Positions 30,217 through 38,996 of a stretch of 64,000 nt of DNA are shown piece after piece. Each line of letters begins with the position of its first letter. The first letter of the stretch is position 1. The DNA is from VAYN01 sp964540905. GTDB taxonomy: Bacteria; Actinomycetota; Thermoleophilia; Solirubrobacterales; 70-9. The stretch is taken from the NCBI GenBank assembly GCA_964540905.1, contig CAZIOS010000005.1:1-64000 (forward strand). The letters run 5' to 3'. The translations under genes were made by a program, and so were the position numbers. The notes under the pieces are model-generated. The model ran no database searches. It was not told where the DNA came from and saw only the letters and a program-made list of their open reading frames with translations.

Positions 30217-31353
30217 TTACCCCGTTCCCTGCGGGACACCCGCCTGGTAGGCGACGGCCGGCGCGATCGGGGCCTCGAAGCCACCCATCAGGCGGCGCAA
30301 CTCCTCCGGCACCGAAGCTCGCTGTTCGGCGAGCGCGCGAGTGACCTTGCCTTCGCGCACGAGGCGAACCAGGTCGGCGTCCATCGTCTGCATGCCGATC
30401 GATCCGGCCGTCTGGATCGCCGAGTAGATCTGATGCGTCTTCGCCTCGCGGATCAGGTTCCTGACCGCGGGATTCGGCACCAAAACCTCGCAGGCGACGA
30501 CTCGCCCGGTGCCGTCGGCCGTCGGCAGCAGCTGCTGGGTGACGATTCCCTCGAGCGCGACCGAGAGCTGGGTGCGGACCTGCTGCTGCTGTTCGGGCGG
30601 AAAGACGTCGATGATCCGATCGACCGTCTGTGCGGTCGACTGGGTGTGGAGGGTGGCGAAGACCAGGTGGCCGGTCTCGGCCGCGGTCAGCGCCGTGGAG
30701 ATCGTCTCCAGATCGCGCATCTCGCCGACCAGGATCACATCGGGATCCTGGCGCAGGGCGGCGCGCAGGCCAAGCGCGAAATCCGGGGTGTCGGCGCCGA
30801 CCTCTCGTTGGTTGACGATCGAGCTTTTGTGGCGGTGCAGGAACTCGATCGGGTCCTCGATCGTGAGGATGTGATCCTCGCGCTCGCGGTTGATCAGATC
30901 GATCATCGCCGCCAGCGTCGTCGACTTGCCCGAGCCAGTCGGGCCGGTGACCAGTACGAAGCCACGCGGCTTGCGGGTGAACTCGCGCAGGATCGGCGGC
31001 AGGCCGAGCGACTCCAGAGTGGGAATCTCCTGCGGCACCAGCCGGAAGGCGGCGCTGACCGCGCCGCGCTGGAAATAGCAGTTGACGCGGAAGCGGGCGA
31101 CCCCGGGGATCGAGTAGGCGAAGTCGAGCTGGCGGCCGATCTCGAAGCGCTTGCGCTGATCCTCATTGAGGATGCTGTAGACGATGTCGCGAGTCTGCTG
31201 GGAGGTGACCACCGGCAGGCCCTCCACCGGCGTGATCTTGCCCCGCACGCGCATTGCCGGGGGGAAGCCGGGCGTCAGATGAAGGTCGGAGGCGCGCGAC
31301 TCGACCATGCGGCCGAGCACGTCTGCGAAATCGAAGTCCATAGCGTTACTCAT
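30217..31353 (-). CDS. pilT1: pilus retraction ATPase PilT, copy 1
   Basis: This 378-residue hexameric secretion ATPase has an N-terminal PAS-like domain (RASDLHLTPGFPPAMRVRGK), Walker A GPTGSGKST, an Asp box (ILTIEDPIEFLH), Walker B (DVILVGEMRD) and a His box (HLVFATLHTQ). The PilT signature AIRNLIRE is present as AVRNLIREAK. PilT disassembles the pilus for twitching or DNA uptake. It lies between pilB and pilC. A second PilT-like gene lies at the head of the block (35245-36366). Confidence 0.95.
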   Translation of the reverse strand: MSNAMDFDFADVLGRMVESRASDLHLTPGFPPAMRVRGKITPVEGLPVVTSQQTRDIVYSILNEDQRKRFEIGRQLDFAYSIPGVARFRVNCYFQRGAVSAAFRLVPQEIPTLESLGLPPILREFTRKPRGFVLVTGPTGSGKSTTLAAMIDLINREREDHILTIEDPIEFLHRHKSSIVNQREVGADTPDFALGLRAALRQDPDVILVGEMRDLETISTALTAAETGHLVFATLHTQSTAQTVDRIIDVFPPEQQQQVRTQLSVALEGIVTQQLLPTADGTGRVVACEVLVPNPAVRNLIREAKTHQIYSAIQTAGSIGMQTMDADLVRLVREGKVTRALAEQRASVPEELRRLMGGFEAPIAPAVAYQAGVPQGTG

Positions 31354-31386
31354 CGTCCCCGTGGCCGCTTTCCTGAAGCGGCGAAA

Positions 31387-33168
31387 TCATGCCGTCACCC
31401 GGATGACCTCTTCGAGGCTGGTAACGCCCGCTCGCACCTTCGCCAGGCCATCCTCGCGCAGGGTCCGCATGCCCTCCTGCTGGGCGGCCTCGTCGATATC
31501 CGCCTCGGAGGCCAGTGCGACCGCCATCTCCTTGATCCGCTCGCTCATCGACATCACCGAGTAGAGGCCGACCCGGCCGCGGTAGCCGCTCTGCCCGCAT
31601 CGCGGGCAACCGACGGCCTCGTAGGCCTCCAGATCTGGAATCGGCCCGAAGCCGGCCTCCGAGAGGGCGCGCGAAGGCACCATCACGCGTCGCTTGCAGT
31701 GAAGGCAAAGGGTTCGGGCCAGCCTCTGGGCGACCACACAGTCGACCGCCGAGGCGGTAAGAAAGGACTCGATACCCATCTTCGAGAGGCGGGTGATCGC
31801 GCCAGGGGCGTCGTTGGTGTGAAGGGTCGAGAGGACGAGGTGGCCGGTGAGCGCCGCCTCGATGCCGATCCGGGCGGTCTCGACGTCGCGGATCTCGCCG
31901 ACCATGATGATGTCGGGGTCGGCGCGGAGGATCGAGCGCAGGCCGGTCGCGAAGTCCAGGCCAGCCCGGGGGTTGACGTTGATCTGGTTGATCCCCGGCA
32001 GTTGGTACTCGACCGGGTCCTCGACCGTGATGATCTTCTTCTCGACCGAGTTGACCGCCTGCAGGGCCGCGTAGAGCGTCGTCGACTTGCCCGAGCCGGT
32101 CGGGCCGGTGACCAGTACGGCGCCGTAGGGGCGCAGCGCCGCCGCCTCGAAGCGCTCCCGCGCCTCCCCGGTCATGCCGAGGTCGTCGAGCGAGCGCATC
32201 GCGTTCTCCATGTCGAGGATGCGAATCGTCGCCCCCTCCCCGCCCTGGGTCGGCAGCGTCGTCACCCGCAGGTCGACACGGCGGTCGGAGACGTTGACGC
32301 TGACCCGGCCGTCCTGGGGCACTCGCTTTTCGGCGATGTCGAGGTCGCTCATGATCTTGATCCGCGAGACCACGGCCGAGACCATCCGCTTCGGCACGTG
32401 GGCCGCCTCGTGGAGGACGCCGTCGACGCGGAACCGAACCCGCATGTCGGCTGCGCCGGGCTCGAAGTGGATGTCGGACGCGCCTTCGCTGACCGCCTGG
32501 CCGAGAATGCTGTAGACGAGCTTGACCACCGGGGCGTCCTGGGCCGTCGCCTGGAGATCGCTGACGGCCTCCAGCGACGCGGCCGCATCTTCGGCGTCGT
32601 CGCTGTCGACCGCCTCGGTGACGGCGCCCTGGAGGTTGTTAAGGCGAGCGATCAGCGACTCGATGTCGGCGGGGCTGCCCACCACCACCTTGCAGCCAAG
32701 GCCGGTGGCCATCCTTATGTCGTCGGCCGCCAGCACGTTTGCCGGGTCGGCCATCGCCACCAGCAACGTCTCGGGATTCGCGTAGCCGATCGGGACCGCC
32801 TGATAGCGCCGCGCCGACTCGATCGGGATCAGGTTGGCGGCCGCCATGTCCACTTCGAAGATCGAGAGGTCGACGTGGTCGAGGCCGTAGCGCTCGGCAA
32901 CCGCGCTCGCGAGCTGGTCGGAATCGACCGCTCCCTGCTCGAGCAGGATCTGCTCCGGCGGCTTGCCGGCAATCCGCGATTCGGCCTCCGCGGCTTCGAC
33001 CCGCTCCTGGGTCACGTAGCCCATCTCGCGCAGGACATCGGTCACGAAGCGGGCGTTGTGGCCACCGATCGGCGGCGTCAGCCCCGGCCGTCCACCGAGC
33101 TCTGCCCGGGCCACGGCCTCGCCCGAACCGGGAACCGACCGTAGGTGGGGTGGGTGGAATTCGCTCAT
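31387..33168 (-). CDS. pilB: pilus extension ATPase PilB
   Basis: This 593-residue assembly ATPase has an N-terminal GSPII_E domain (about 45-190: YVTQERVEAAEAESRIAGKPPEQILLEQG), the catalytic core with Walker A GPTGSGKST, ITVEDPVEY, Walker B DIIMVGEIRD and HLVLSTLHTND, and the C-terminal zinc motif (CLHCKR and CPRCG). It powers pilin insertion through PilC. The ATG at 33168 (MSEFHPPH) was chosen over an upstream frame that overlaps the preceding gene. The 33-bp gap to pilT1 shows no clear terminator. Confidence 0.95.
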   Translation of the reverse strand: MSEFHPPHLRSVPGSGEAVARAELGGRPGLTPPIGGHNARFVTDVLREMGYVTQERVEAAEAESRIAGKPPEQILLEQGAVDSDQLASAVAERYGLDHVDLSIFEVDMAAANLIPIESARRYQAVPIGYANPETLLVAMADPANVLAADDIRMATGLGCKVVVGSPADIESLIARLNNLQGAVTEAVDSDDAEDAAASLEAVSDLQATAQDAPVVKLVYSILGQAVSEGASDIHFEPGAADMRVRFRVDGVLHEAAHVPKRMVSAVVSRIKIMSDLDIAEKRVPQDGRVSVNVSDRRVDLRVTTLPTQGGEGATIRILDMENAMRSLDDLGMTGEARERFEAAALRPYGAVLVTGPTGSGKSTTLYAALQAVNSVEKKIITVEDPVEYQLPGINQINVNPRAGLDFATGLRSILRADPDIIMVGEIRDVETARIGIEAALTGHLVLSTLHTNDAPGAITRLSKMGIESFLTASAVDCVVAQRLARTLCLHCKRRVMVPSRALSEAGFGPIPDLEAYEAVGCPRCGQSGYRGRVGLYSVMSMSERIKEMAVALASEADIDEAAQQEGMRTLREDGLAKVRAGVTSLEEVIRVTA

Positions 33169-33178
33169 CGGCAGCCCA

Positions 33179-33808
33179 TCAATTCGGTGCGTAGCTGAGC
33201 TTGGGACCGTGGTAGATCGCGTCCCGCACAGCCTGTTCGACATCGGCGGCTCGCTGAAACCCGTAGGTGACCGAAGCTGGGGCCGGGCCGCCGCCGTTCA
33301 GCGCAACGGGCCTGATGACGATCAGCGCCGGGGCCTGATCGACCCCCAGCGGCCCCGTGATCGGCGTGTAGCGAGCGATCTGGTTGGCGGGAGCGACGAA
33401 GAGGGAGACGCCGGGATCGCCCCGGACCGCATCGACGGCACGCTCGACGAGCCGATCGTCAATGCCGCCGTTGCGAACGACCAGCAGCACGATGGTCGAG
33501 CCATGCGAGTAGGCGGTCTCCACGGCCTTCGGCAGGGAACGGCCGGTGGGAGGGGACAAGCCGCTGACCGTTTCGGCGGATTCGCCAGCGACTGCGGGTT
33601 CTTCGCCGGCCACTTCGGTCGCTTCCGCGCCTTCGGTTTCCGCGCCTTCAGCTTCCGTGCTGGTGGAAACCGAGCTCGCGGGAGTGCCACTTTCTTCTGA
33701 GGCTTCGCTGCCACCAAGCTGGCTCAGCAACATGTAGCCACCGACCAGAAGCAGCACGCAAACGATCACGATCTGCGCCACCGGATTTTCGTTCAGCTTC
33801 TCACGCAT
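33179..33808 (-). CDS. membrane-anchored pilus-operon protein of unknown function
   Basis: This 209-residue protein has a short cytoplasmic N-terminus, one transmembrane helix (about 11-29: AQIVIVCVLLLVGGYMLLS), a Glu/Ala/Ser/Thr-rich stalk (about 34-85) and a C-terminal domain (about 90-209). The fold of the C-terminal domain looks alpha/beta with a thioredoxin-like strand pattern (TIVLLVVRNGGIDDRLVERAVD, VSLFVAPANQIARY) but without CXXC. The location between a pilX-like gene and pilB suggests a platform or regulatory role. I cannot name a family. Confidence 0.65.
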   Translation of the reverse strand: MREKLNENPVAQIVIVCVLLLVGGYMLLSQLGGSEASEESGTPASSVSTSTEAEGAETEGAEATEVAGEEPAVAGESAETVSGLSPPTGRSLPKAVETAYSHGSTIVLLVVRNGGIDDRLVERAVDAVRGDPGVSLFVAPANQIARYTPITGPLGVDQAPALIVIRPVALNGGGPAPASVTYGFQRAADVEQAVRDAIYHGPKLSYAPN

Positions 33809-33831
33809 TCGGAATAACCACCTCTACCTAT

Positions 33832-33854
33832 GGTCGTCAGCACCGCTGACGACC
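33832..33854 (-). terminator. hairpin after the PilX-like gene
   Basis: GGTCGTCAGC (33832-33841) and GCTGACGACC (33845-33854) form a perfect 10-bp stem with a 3-nt loop in the 78-bp gap. No U-tract follows, so it may attenuate rather than end transcription. Confidence 0.5.
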
Positions 33855-33886
33855 TTGAGTTCTGCATCGGTGGGCGTTCGCCTGTC

Positions 33887-35248
33887 TCAGCACCCCGTAT
33901 CGGGCGCACCGCTGCCCGCGGCGGAGCATTCGATGTAGGCGCTGCGGGCGAAAGGGGTGGGAGCGGTGGCGGTCGATTCGACGAATCCGCTGCTCGAGGG
34001 CGGCGTGAACGTGCCTTTCTTGTTGATCGAGCTGCCGCCCGCCAGGTTGAGGGTTTCGCCGATGATCGCGCCGTTGGTGATGATCCCGTTGGCGGCATTG
34101 ATGGTCGAGTGCGGAGCGTAGATGACGATCTGCTCCGATTCCGAGCCGCCCTGCAGTTCGACCTTGCTGGCCCCCGCCGTAGTCGATCCGACGAGGTAGA
34201 AGCCCGGCCCGTTGCCCGAATCGGGTAGCACGGTGGCGCCGTCCCAGATCGCCAGCTGCGGCGCGCCGTTCAAGCCCGCGCAATTCTGCGGGGCTTCGAA
34301 GAAGAAGCTGAGTTTCGCTCCGCTTGCCGCTGCCAGCGTGGCACCTTCGGTCACTTCGAGCTTGCAGAGCAAGTAGGGGCCGGTGCTGAGCGTGAGTTTG
34401 CCCCCGTTGCCGATCACGAGCGTCTTGTTGGATTTGTTCCAGGTGATGGTGTTGCCGCTGCTGGCGAGGCTGCTGTCGGCGTTACTGGTCGGCAGCGACA
34501 CCGACGGGTATTCCCCGGTTTCTTTGACGAAGGGGCGTCCCGCGGAGCATCCCGAGGGAGGGTTTTCGGAGCCGTTGTTGGCGGTGTACGTCGTCCCGTA
34601 GTGGACGGCGCCGCACACGTTGGCACCGCCGGTGAGGCTGACCGAGCCATTCGAGGCGGCACCGCCGTTGTACACCTGGGCGCCGTTGCTCATCGTCAAG
34701 GATTTGATTCCGACGACCTGGCCGCCGGCCCAGACGTTGGTCGCCGTCGAGGAGCCAGCGGTCGAGGATGCTTTGAGGGCGATCCTTCGGGTGACGGTCG
34801 TGGCACCGGCGCTGGACGATCCGGTCGCGACCACCTTGATTGCGTTGGCTTCGGTGGCGTATTCAGGCTTCACCTGATAGGTGACAGTGCCCTGACTCAG
34901 GGTTATGGGACCGACGGCCGTGCACCAACCCGAGGCAGAGCCGCTCGTCTGAGCGGCTCCGGTCACCAATTTGCCACCACTTTCCGTCACGCATGGAGCG
35001 GTCGATGCCGGCATCATCTGACTCTGGCGGAGGACTGCCAGGTTTGCTCCAGCGTCTGCTGCCGCCAGTGCCGCATTGCTGGCCTGATCGCGGCTGTCGC
35101 CGGTCTGCGTATGCACCGACGCGACGATGGTCACCGAGGCGAAGGTGAGGCCGATCGCGGTGATGATGACCACCAGCGGCAGCGCGATCCCCTCCTCGGA
35201 ACGGCGCAACCGACGCAGCGCCGAGAGGCATCTGGCCCGCACGCTCAT
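33887..35248 (-). CDS. PilX-like pilus protein with DUF7305-like C-terminal region
   Basis: This 453-residue protein starts with a basic leader, then EEG|IALPLVVIITAIGLTFASVTIV, a prepilin-like cleavage site and helix of the PilX/GspK class. After about residue 150 it becomes Ser/Thr/Gly-rich and repetitive (beta-helix-like). The stretch IVIYAPHSTINAANGIITNGAIIGETLNLAGGSSI resembles DUF7305-type regions seen in PilX-associated proteins. Cysteines cluster near CGAVHYG, SGCSAGR and LLCKLE. It is likely a large minor pilin or tip adhesin. Its ATG overlaps the pilT2 stop (ATGA). Confidence 0.72.
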   Translation of the reverse strand: MSVRARCLSALRRLRRSEEGIALPLVVIITAIGLTFASVTIVASVHTQTGDSRDQASNAALAAADAGANLAVLRQSQMMPASTAPCVTESGGKLVTGAAQTSGSASGWCTAVGPITLSQGTVTYQVKPEYATEANAIKVVATGSSSAGATTVTRRIALKASSTAGSSTATNVWAGGQVVGIKSLTMSNGAQVYNGGAASNGSVSLTGGANVCGAVHYGTTYTANNGSENPPSGCSAGRPFVKETGEYPSVSLPTSNADSSLASSGNTITWNKSNKTLVIGNGGKLTLSTGPYLLCKLEVTEGATLAAASGAKLSFFFEAPQNCAGLNGAPQLAIWDGATVLPDSGNGPGFYLVGSTTAGASKVELQGGSESEQIVIYAPHSTINAANGIITNGAIIGETLNLAGGSSINKKGTFTPPSSSGFVESTATAPTPFARSAYIECSAAGSGAPDTGC

Positions 35249-36366
35249 ACCGGCTGCTCTTCCCGCTCGCCGACCTGCTCGATGCCGCTCGCCCGCTGTC
35301 CTTTGGCCGCGAGCATCAGTTTGAAGTCGTGGGGGCTGGAGGCGGTGTCCATCGCCACCGACTCGGAGATGCGGCCCTCCATCACGTATCCGAGCAGGGC
35401 CTGATCGAAGGTGCGCATGCCGTAGAACTCGCCCTCGGAGATCGCTTCGGTGATCTTGCCGGTCTCCTCCGGATTGAGGATCAGGTCCTGGACCCGGCCG
35501 GTGACGACCATGATCTCGGAGACGGCGACTCGGCCCTCGCCGGTGACGTCGGGGACGAGGCGCTGGGCGATCGCCCCCCTGAGGGTGCCGGCGAGCATCA
35601 CCCGCGCCTGCTGCTGCTGGTAGGGCGGGAAGAAGTCGATGATGCGGTTGATCGTCTCGGTGGCGTCGAGGGTGTGGACGGTCGAGAGCACGAGGTGGCC
35701 GGTCTCGGCGGCCGAGAGCGCGGTGCGGACGGTCTCCTCGTCGCGCATCTCGCCGATCAGGATCACGTCGGGGTCCTGGCGCAGGACGCGCCGCATCGCC
35801 CGGCCGAAGCTCTTGGTGTCCGAACCGACTTCGCGCTGGTTGACCAGCGAGAGCTTGTCCTTATGCAGGTACTCGATCGGGTCCTCGAGGGTGACGATGT
35901 GCCGCGAGCTGGTGCGATTGATCTGGTCGATCATCGCCGCCAGGGTCGTCGACTTGCCGGAGCCGGTGGTGCCGGTGACGAGGACGATGCCGCGCTGCTC
36001 TTCGGCCAGCGTGCGCACGACCTCGGGCAGGCCGAGCTCGTCGATCGAGCGGATGCCGTAGGGGATCGCGCGGCAGACGATCGAGGTCGAACCGCGCTGT
36101 TTGAAGGCGTTGACGCGGAAGCGGGCGACGTCGGGGATCGCGTAGGAGAAGTCGGCCTCGCCGTTCTCTTCGAACTCGGTCTGGGACCGCACCTCGGAGA
36201 TCGTGTGGAAGGCCTGTTCGGTGTCCTCGGGTCGCAGCGGCCCATGGCCCTCGATCGGCAGCAGCTCACCGTGCAGACGGATCACCGGCGGCGAGGCCAC
36301 CTTGACGTGAAGGTCGGAGCCCCCTCGCTCGACGAGGGTGCGCAGCGCTGAGTCGATGTCGAACAT
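35245..36366 (-). CDS. pilT2: pilus retraction ATPase PilT/PilU-like, copy 2
   Basis: This 373-residue ATPase has GGSDLHVKVASPPVIRLHGEL, Walker A GTTGSGKST (Thr instead of Pro), Asp box VTLEDPIEYLH, Walker B DVILIGEMRD and HLVLSTVHTLD. It is about as long as PilT1, and residues 100-300 are clearly paralogous. The C-terminus differs and lacks the AIRNLIRE motif (VQDLILNP in its place), which is more like PilU. The gene is 45 bp downstream of rpoD on the same strand, so it may also be read from the rpoD promoter. Confidence 0.93.
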   Translation of the reverse strand: MFDIDSALRTLVERGGSDLHVKVASPPVIRLHGELLPIEGHGPLRPEDTEQAFHTISEVRSQTEFEENGEADFSYAIPDVARFRVNAFKQRGSTSIVCRAIPYGIRSIDELGLPEVVRTLAEEQRGIVLVTGTTGSGKSTTLAAMIDQINRTSSRHIVTLEDPIEYLHKDKLSLVNQREVGSDTKSFGRAMRRVLRQDPDVILIGEMRDEETVRTALSAAETGHLVLSTVHTLDATETINRIIDFFPPYQQQQARVMLAGTLRGAIAQRLVPDVTGEGRVAVSEIMVVTGRVQDLILNPEETGKITEAISEGEFYGMRTFDQALLGYVMEGRISESVAMDTASSPHDFKLMLAAKGQRASGIEQVGEREEQPV

Positions 36367-36410
36367 CCCGACCGTTATCGGCCGGGACGTTCGTCAACTT
36401 GACCCTGGAG

Positions 36411-37517
36411 CTAAGCGACCTCGCGCAGTTTCTGGGCCTCGCCCAGCGACTGCAGCTTTTTCAGGCTCTGGTTCTCGATCTGGCGGATCCGCTCGCGGGT
36501 GACGTTGAAGGTGCGGCCGACCTCGTCCAGGGTCCGCGGGTGCTCGCCGCCGAGCCCGTAACGGAGCTCGAGCACGCGGCGCTCGCGGTAGGAGAGGTTC
36601 TCGAGCGCTTCCTTCAGCGCCTCTTTGGTCAGCAGGTCCGCGGCGCGGTCGAACGGGGACTCGGCCTTCTCGTCGGCGATGAACTGGCCGAACTCGGACT
36701 CCTCCTCGTCGCCGACCGGCTTCTCCAGCGAGACCGGGGCCTGGGCGGAGCGCTTGATCGAGTCGACCTCCTCGGGGTCGATCCCGGTCACCTCGGCGAT
36801 CTCCTCCGGGGTCGGCTCGCGGCCCAGCTCGGTGACCAGCTTGCGCTCGGCGCGGCCGATCTTGTTCAGCTTCTCGACCACGTGGACCGGGATCCGGATC
36901 GTCCGCGCCTTGTCGGCCAGGGCACGGGCGATCGCCTGGCGGATCCACCAGGTCGCGTAGGTGGAGAACTTGAACCCCTTGCGGTAGTCGAACTTCTCCG
37001 CCGCGCGGACCAAGCCCAGCGTCCCCTCCTGGATCAGGTCGAGGAAGGGAAGGCCCTGGTTGCGGTAGTTTTTCGCGATCGAGACGACCAGGCGCAGGTT
37101 GGACTCGACCATTTTCTGCTTCGCGTCGAGGTCGCCGCGCTCGATGCGCTTGGCGAGTTCGACCTCCTCGGCGGCGGTCAGCAGGCGGACTTTGCCGATG
37201 TCCTTGAGGAACAGCTGCAGGGAATCCGTGGTCATGTCCGGTTTCAGGTCGAGCGCGGCTTTCTGCCGGCGCCGGCCTTTTTTGCCGGTGTCGGCGGGCA
37301 TCGCGTCGGCCGCGGCTTTCTGCGCCGGGTCCATGTCCTCGACGAGCTCGATCCCCGATTTCTCGAGGTGGCCGTAGAGGTCCTCGACGTCGGACTCGTC
37401 GAGGTCGACCTCCGAGACCGCCGAGGCGATGTCGCCGAAGGTCAATACGCCGAGCTGCTGCCCGCGATTGATGAGGCTTTTGACCTCCTCCAACTCCTGA
37501 AGCTCTGCTACCAGCAT
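36411..37517 (-). CDS. rpoD: primary RNA polymerase sigma factor (sigma-A/RpoD)
   Basis: This 368-residue group 1 sigma-70 factor includes a region 1.1-like start (SLINRGQQLGVLTFGDIASAVSEVDL), region 1.2 (DSLQLFLKDIGKVRLLTAAEEVELAKRIERGD), region 2 with FSTYATWWIRQAI, region 3 (TPEEIAEVTGI) and region 4.2 (TLDEVGRTFNVTRERIRQIE). It recognises housekeeping promoters. The ATG at 37517 lies after a 198-bp divergent gap with the yihY gene. Linkage to a pilus operon is unusual and may only reflect location. Confidence 0.95.
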   Translation of the reverse strand: MLVAELQELEEVKSLINRGQQLGVLTFGDIASAVSEVDLDESDVEDLYGHLEKSGIELVEDMDPAQKAAADAMPADTGKKGRRRQKAALDLKPDMTTDSLQLFLKDIGKVRLLTAAEEVELAKRIERGDLDAKQKMVESNLRLVVSIAKNYRNQGLPFLDLIQEGTLGLVRAAEKFDYRKGFKFSTYATWWIRQAIARALADKARTIRIPVHVVEKLNKIGRAERKLVTELGREPTPEEIAEVTGIDPEEVDSIKRSAQAPVSLEKPVGDEEESEFGQFIADEKAESPFDRAADLLTKEALKEALENLSYRERRVLELRYGLGGEHPRTLDEVGRTFNVTRERIRQIENQSLKKLQSLGEAQKLREVA

Positions 37518-37686
37518 CCTGATCTACTCGTTTCCCTAATGCTTCGTGTTTAGTCCTGGCAATGAAAATGCGGTGGCGCGCCGAAAGTCGCGGCGGCCGA
37601 CGAAAAAGCGGACCGACGACCTGGTCCGCGAATTAAGTCCGTACATGAGAAATTAGCCCATGGGGCAGGCGTCAAACGCTTGTTCG

Positions 37687-37712
37687 TATGGTAGTTGCTT
37701 CAGTTTGTGAAG
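37687..37712 (+). promoter_or_regulatory. yihY promoter -10 and HxlR-type operator
   Basis: TATGGT (37687-37692) is a possible -10 box. The dyad CTTCA-N5-TGAAG at 37698-37712 starts 5 nt later, over the expected transcription start. The 18 nt at 37695-37712 are identical to the reverse complement of 21904-21921 in front of the HxlR gene. Confidence 0.55.
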
Positions 37713-37715
37713 TCA

Positions 37716-38642
37716 ATGCCCAACTCGATGCGCCATCCCCGCCCCTGGCTGAGCGCCTTTTGGCAGCGCGCCTACCGTGAGAACGTCACCGGGCTCTCGG
37801 CGATGGTCGCTTACAACCTGATGCTGGCGGTCTTTCCCTTCGCCCTGCTGGTCCTCTTCGTCTTCGGCCAGGTGCTGAAGATCGGCGGCGTCGAAACCAG
37901 CGTCCTCAACGACCTCCAGCGCCTCTTCCCCAACACCGAGCAGCACACGTTGACCGATGCCCTCTCCCGGATCGAGGACAACTCGACGACGATCGGGATC
38001 GCCGCCTTCGCCGGCTCGCTCTGGATCGGCGCCTCCTTCTGGGGGGCGATGGACACCGCCTTCTGCCGCATCTACCACGTCGAGTGCCGCGGCTGGGTCG
38101 AGCAGAAGCGCTTCTCCTTCACGATGCTGGGCGTCGTCCTGCTCTTCATCGCCGCCAGCATCTTCGTGCCGGCGCTGGAGAGCGGCATCGTCACCAGCAC
38201 CGATCGGCTGCCGTTCGGGCTGGCCGACATCAAGGCGATCGACACCGTCCTGCTGCTCGCCGCCGCGCTGCTCATCTCCTTCGCGATCTGCACGGTGATC
38301 TTCTGGGCGGTGCCGAAAGGGCGCATGCCCTGGCGCGCGGTCTGGCCCGGGGCCGCCTTCGTCACCGTCTCCGCCGGGCTCGCCAACTGGCTCTTCCCGA
38401 TCTACCTCACCAACGTCTCCAGCCTCTCTCGCTTCGGCTCCACCCTCGGCTTCATCCTGATCGCCCTGCTCTGGTTCTACGTGCTCAGCCTGGCGCTGAT
38501 GGCGGGGGCGGTGATCAACTCGCTGCGCCACGAGGTGCACGACACCGGCGAGCTGCCCAGCTACGGGGCCGAGCGGCCGTGCCAGGGCTGCGGCGACGCC
38601 GCGACGAGCCCACCTGTCGCATCGACCCAGAAGGACCCCTGA
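37716..38642 (+). CDS. YihY/BrkB-family inner-membrane protein
   Basis: This 308-residue polytopic protein has six hydrophobic segments and the family landmarks GLSAMVAYNLMLAVFPFALLVL near the N-terminus, GSLWIGASFWGAMDTAF in the middle and LIALLWFYVLSLALMAGAVIN at the end. The C-terminal 35 residues are hydrophilic with CQGCGD. The family was wrongly called ribonuclease BN; its activity is still unknown, with transport or envelope roles suggested. The start at ATG 37716 fits the operator position. TTG 37695 or ATG 37728 are alternatives. Confidence 0.88.
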   Translation: MPNSMRHPRPWLSAFWQRAYRENVTGLSAMVAYNLMLAVFPFALLVLFVFGQVLKIGGVETSVLNDLQRLFPNTEQHTLTDALSRIEDNSTTIGIAAFAGSLWIGASFWGAMDTAFCRIYHVECRGWVEQKRFSFTMLGVVLLFIAASIFVPALESGIVTSTDRLPFGLADIKAIDTVLLLAAALLISFAICTVIFWAVPKGRMPWRAVWPGAAFVTVSAGLANWLFPIYLTNVSSLSRFGSTLGFILIALLWFYVLSLALMAGAVINSLRHEVHDTGELPSYGAERPCQGCGDAATSPPVASTQKDP

Positions 38643-38661
38643 GGCCGCGCCAGCGAGCGAA

Positions 38662-38696
38662 GGGCGGCGACGAGTGGATGGGACTCGCCGCCGCCC
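38662..38696 (+). terminator. terminator hairpin after the yihY gene
   Basis: GGGCGGCGACGAGT (38662-38675) pairs with ACTCGCCGCCGCCC (38683-38696) with one mismatch and a 7-nt loop, 19 bp past the stop codon. Confidence 0.65.
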
Positions 38697-38996
38697 CTGC
38701 TCTACGCAGGAACGTCGCCAGGGAAGTAACAACGCAACCTGCATCTTGTGCCGGCCAGCACAAGTGTTTTCTTGCCGCTCCACGTGCCTCCCGGCCGCTG
38801 AGCTCGCAATGCATACCGTGAACGCCGCCTTACAGTCAAGAAAGTCGCCGCCGCAACCTGCTCGGTCCCCGAGCGCAAGTCTCGGTATTTCACGTTTCCC
38901 CTGCAAATCGCAGGATGCCCAAATCCGCGCGCGCGCGGATTTGCCGGTGGTACCGGATCGGCACGGCAGCGCCGCCGAATTGATGTCGGGAGCCGG
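38697..38996. other. 300-bp convergent intergenic region
   Basis: No credible gene was found. It contains a small dyad CCTGC-N5-GCAGG (38900-38914) and a 22-bp perfect palindrome at 38921-38942 (AAATCC arms around alternating GC), which may terminate the minus-strand regulator gene that ends at 38997. Confidence 0.55.
38921..38942 (-). terminator. 22-bp perfect palindrome downstream of the double wHTH regulator
   Basis: The sequence AAATCC-(CG)n-GGATTT is self-complementary over 22 bp with an alternating G/C centre. It lies 55 bp past the regulator stop. Read on either strand it ends in TTT, so it could act as a bidirectional terminator; a Z-DNA-prone tract or protein site is also possible. 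Confidence 0.45.

Noticed and set aside
29746..33144. 1132-codon open frame on the plus strand opposite pilC, pilT1 and pilB
   Set aside because: It is antisense to three clear pilus genes, has Asp/Arg/Gly/His-rich composition without domains, and is a by-product of GC-rich codon use.
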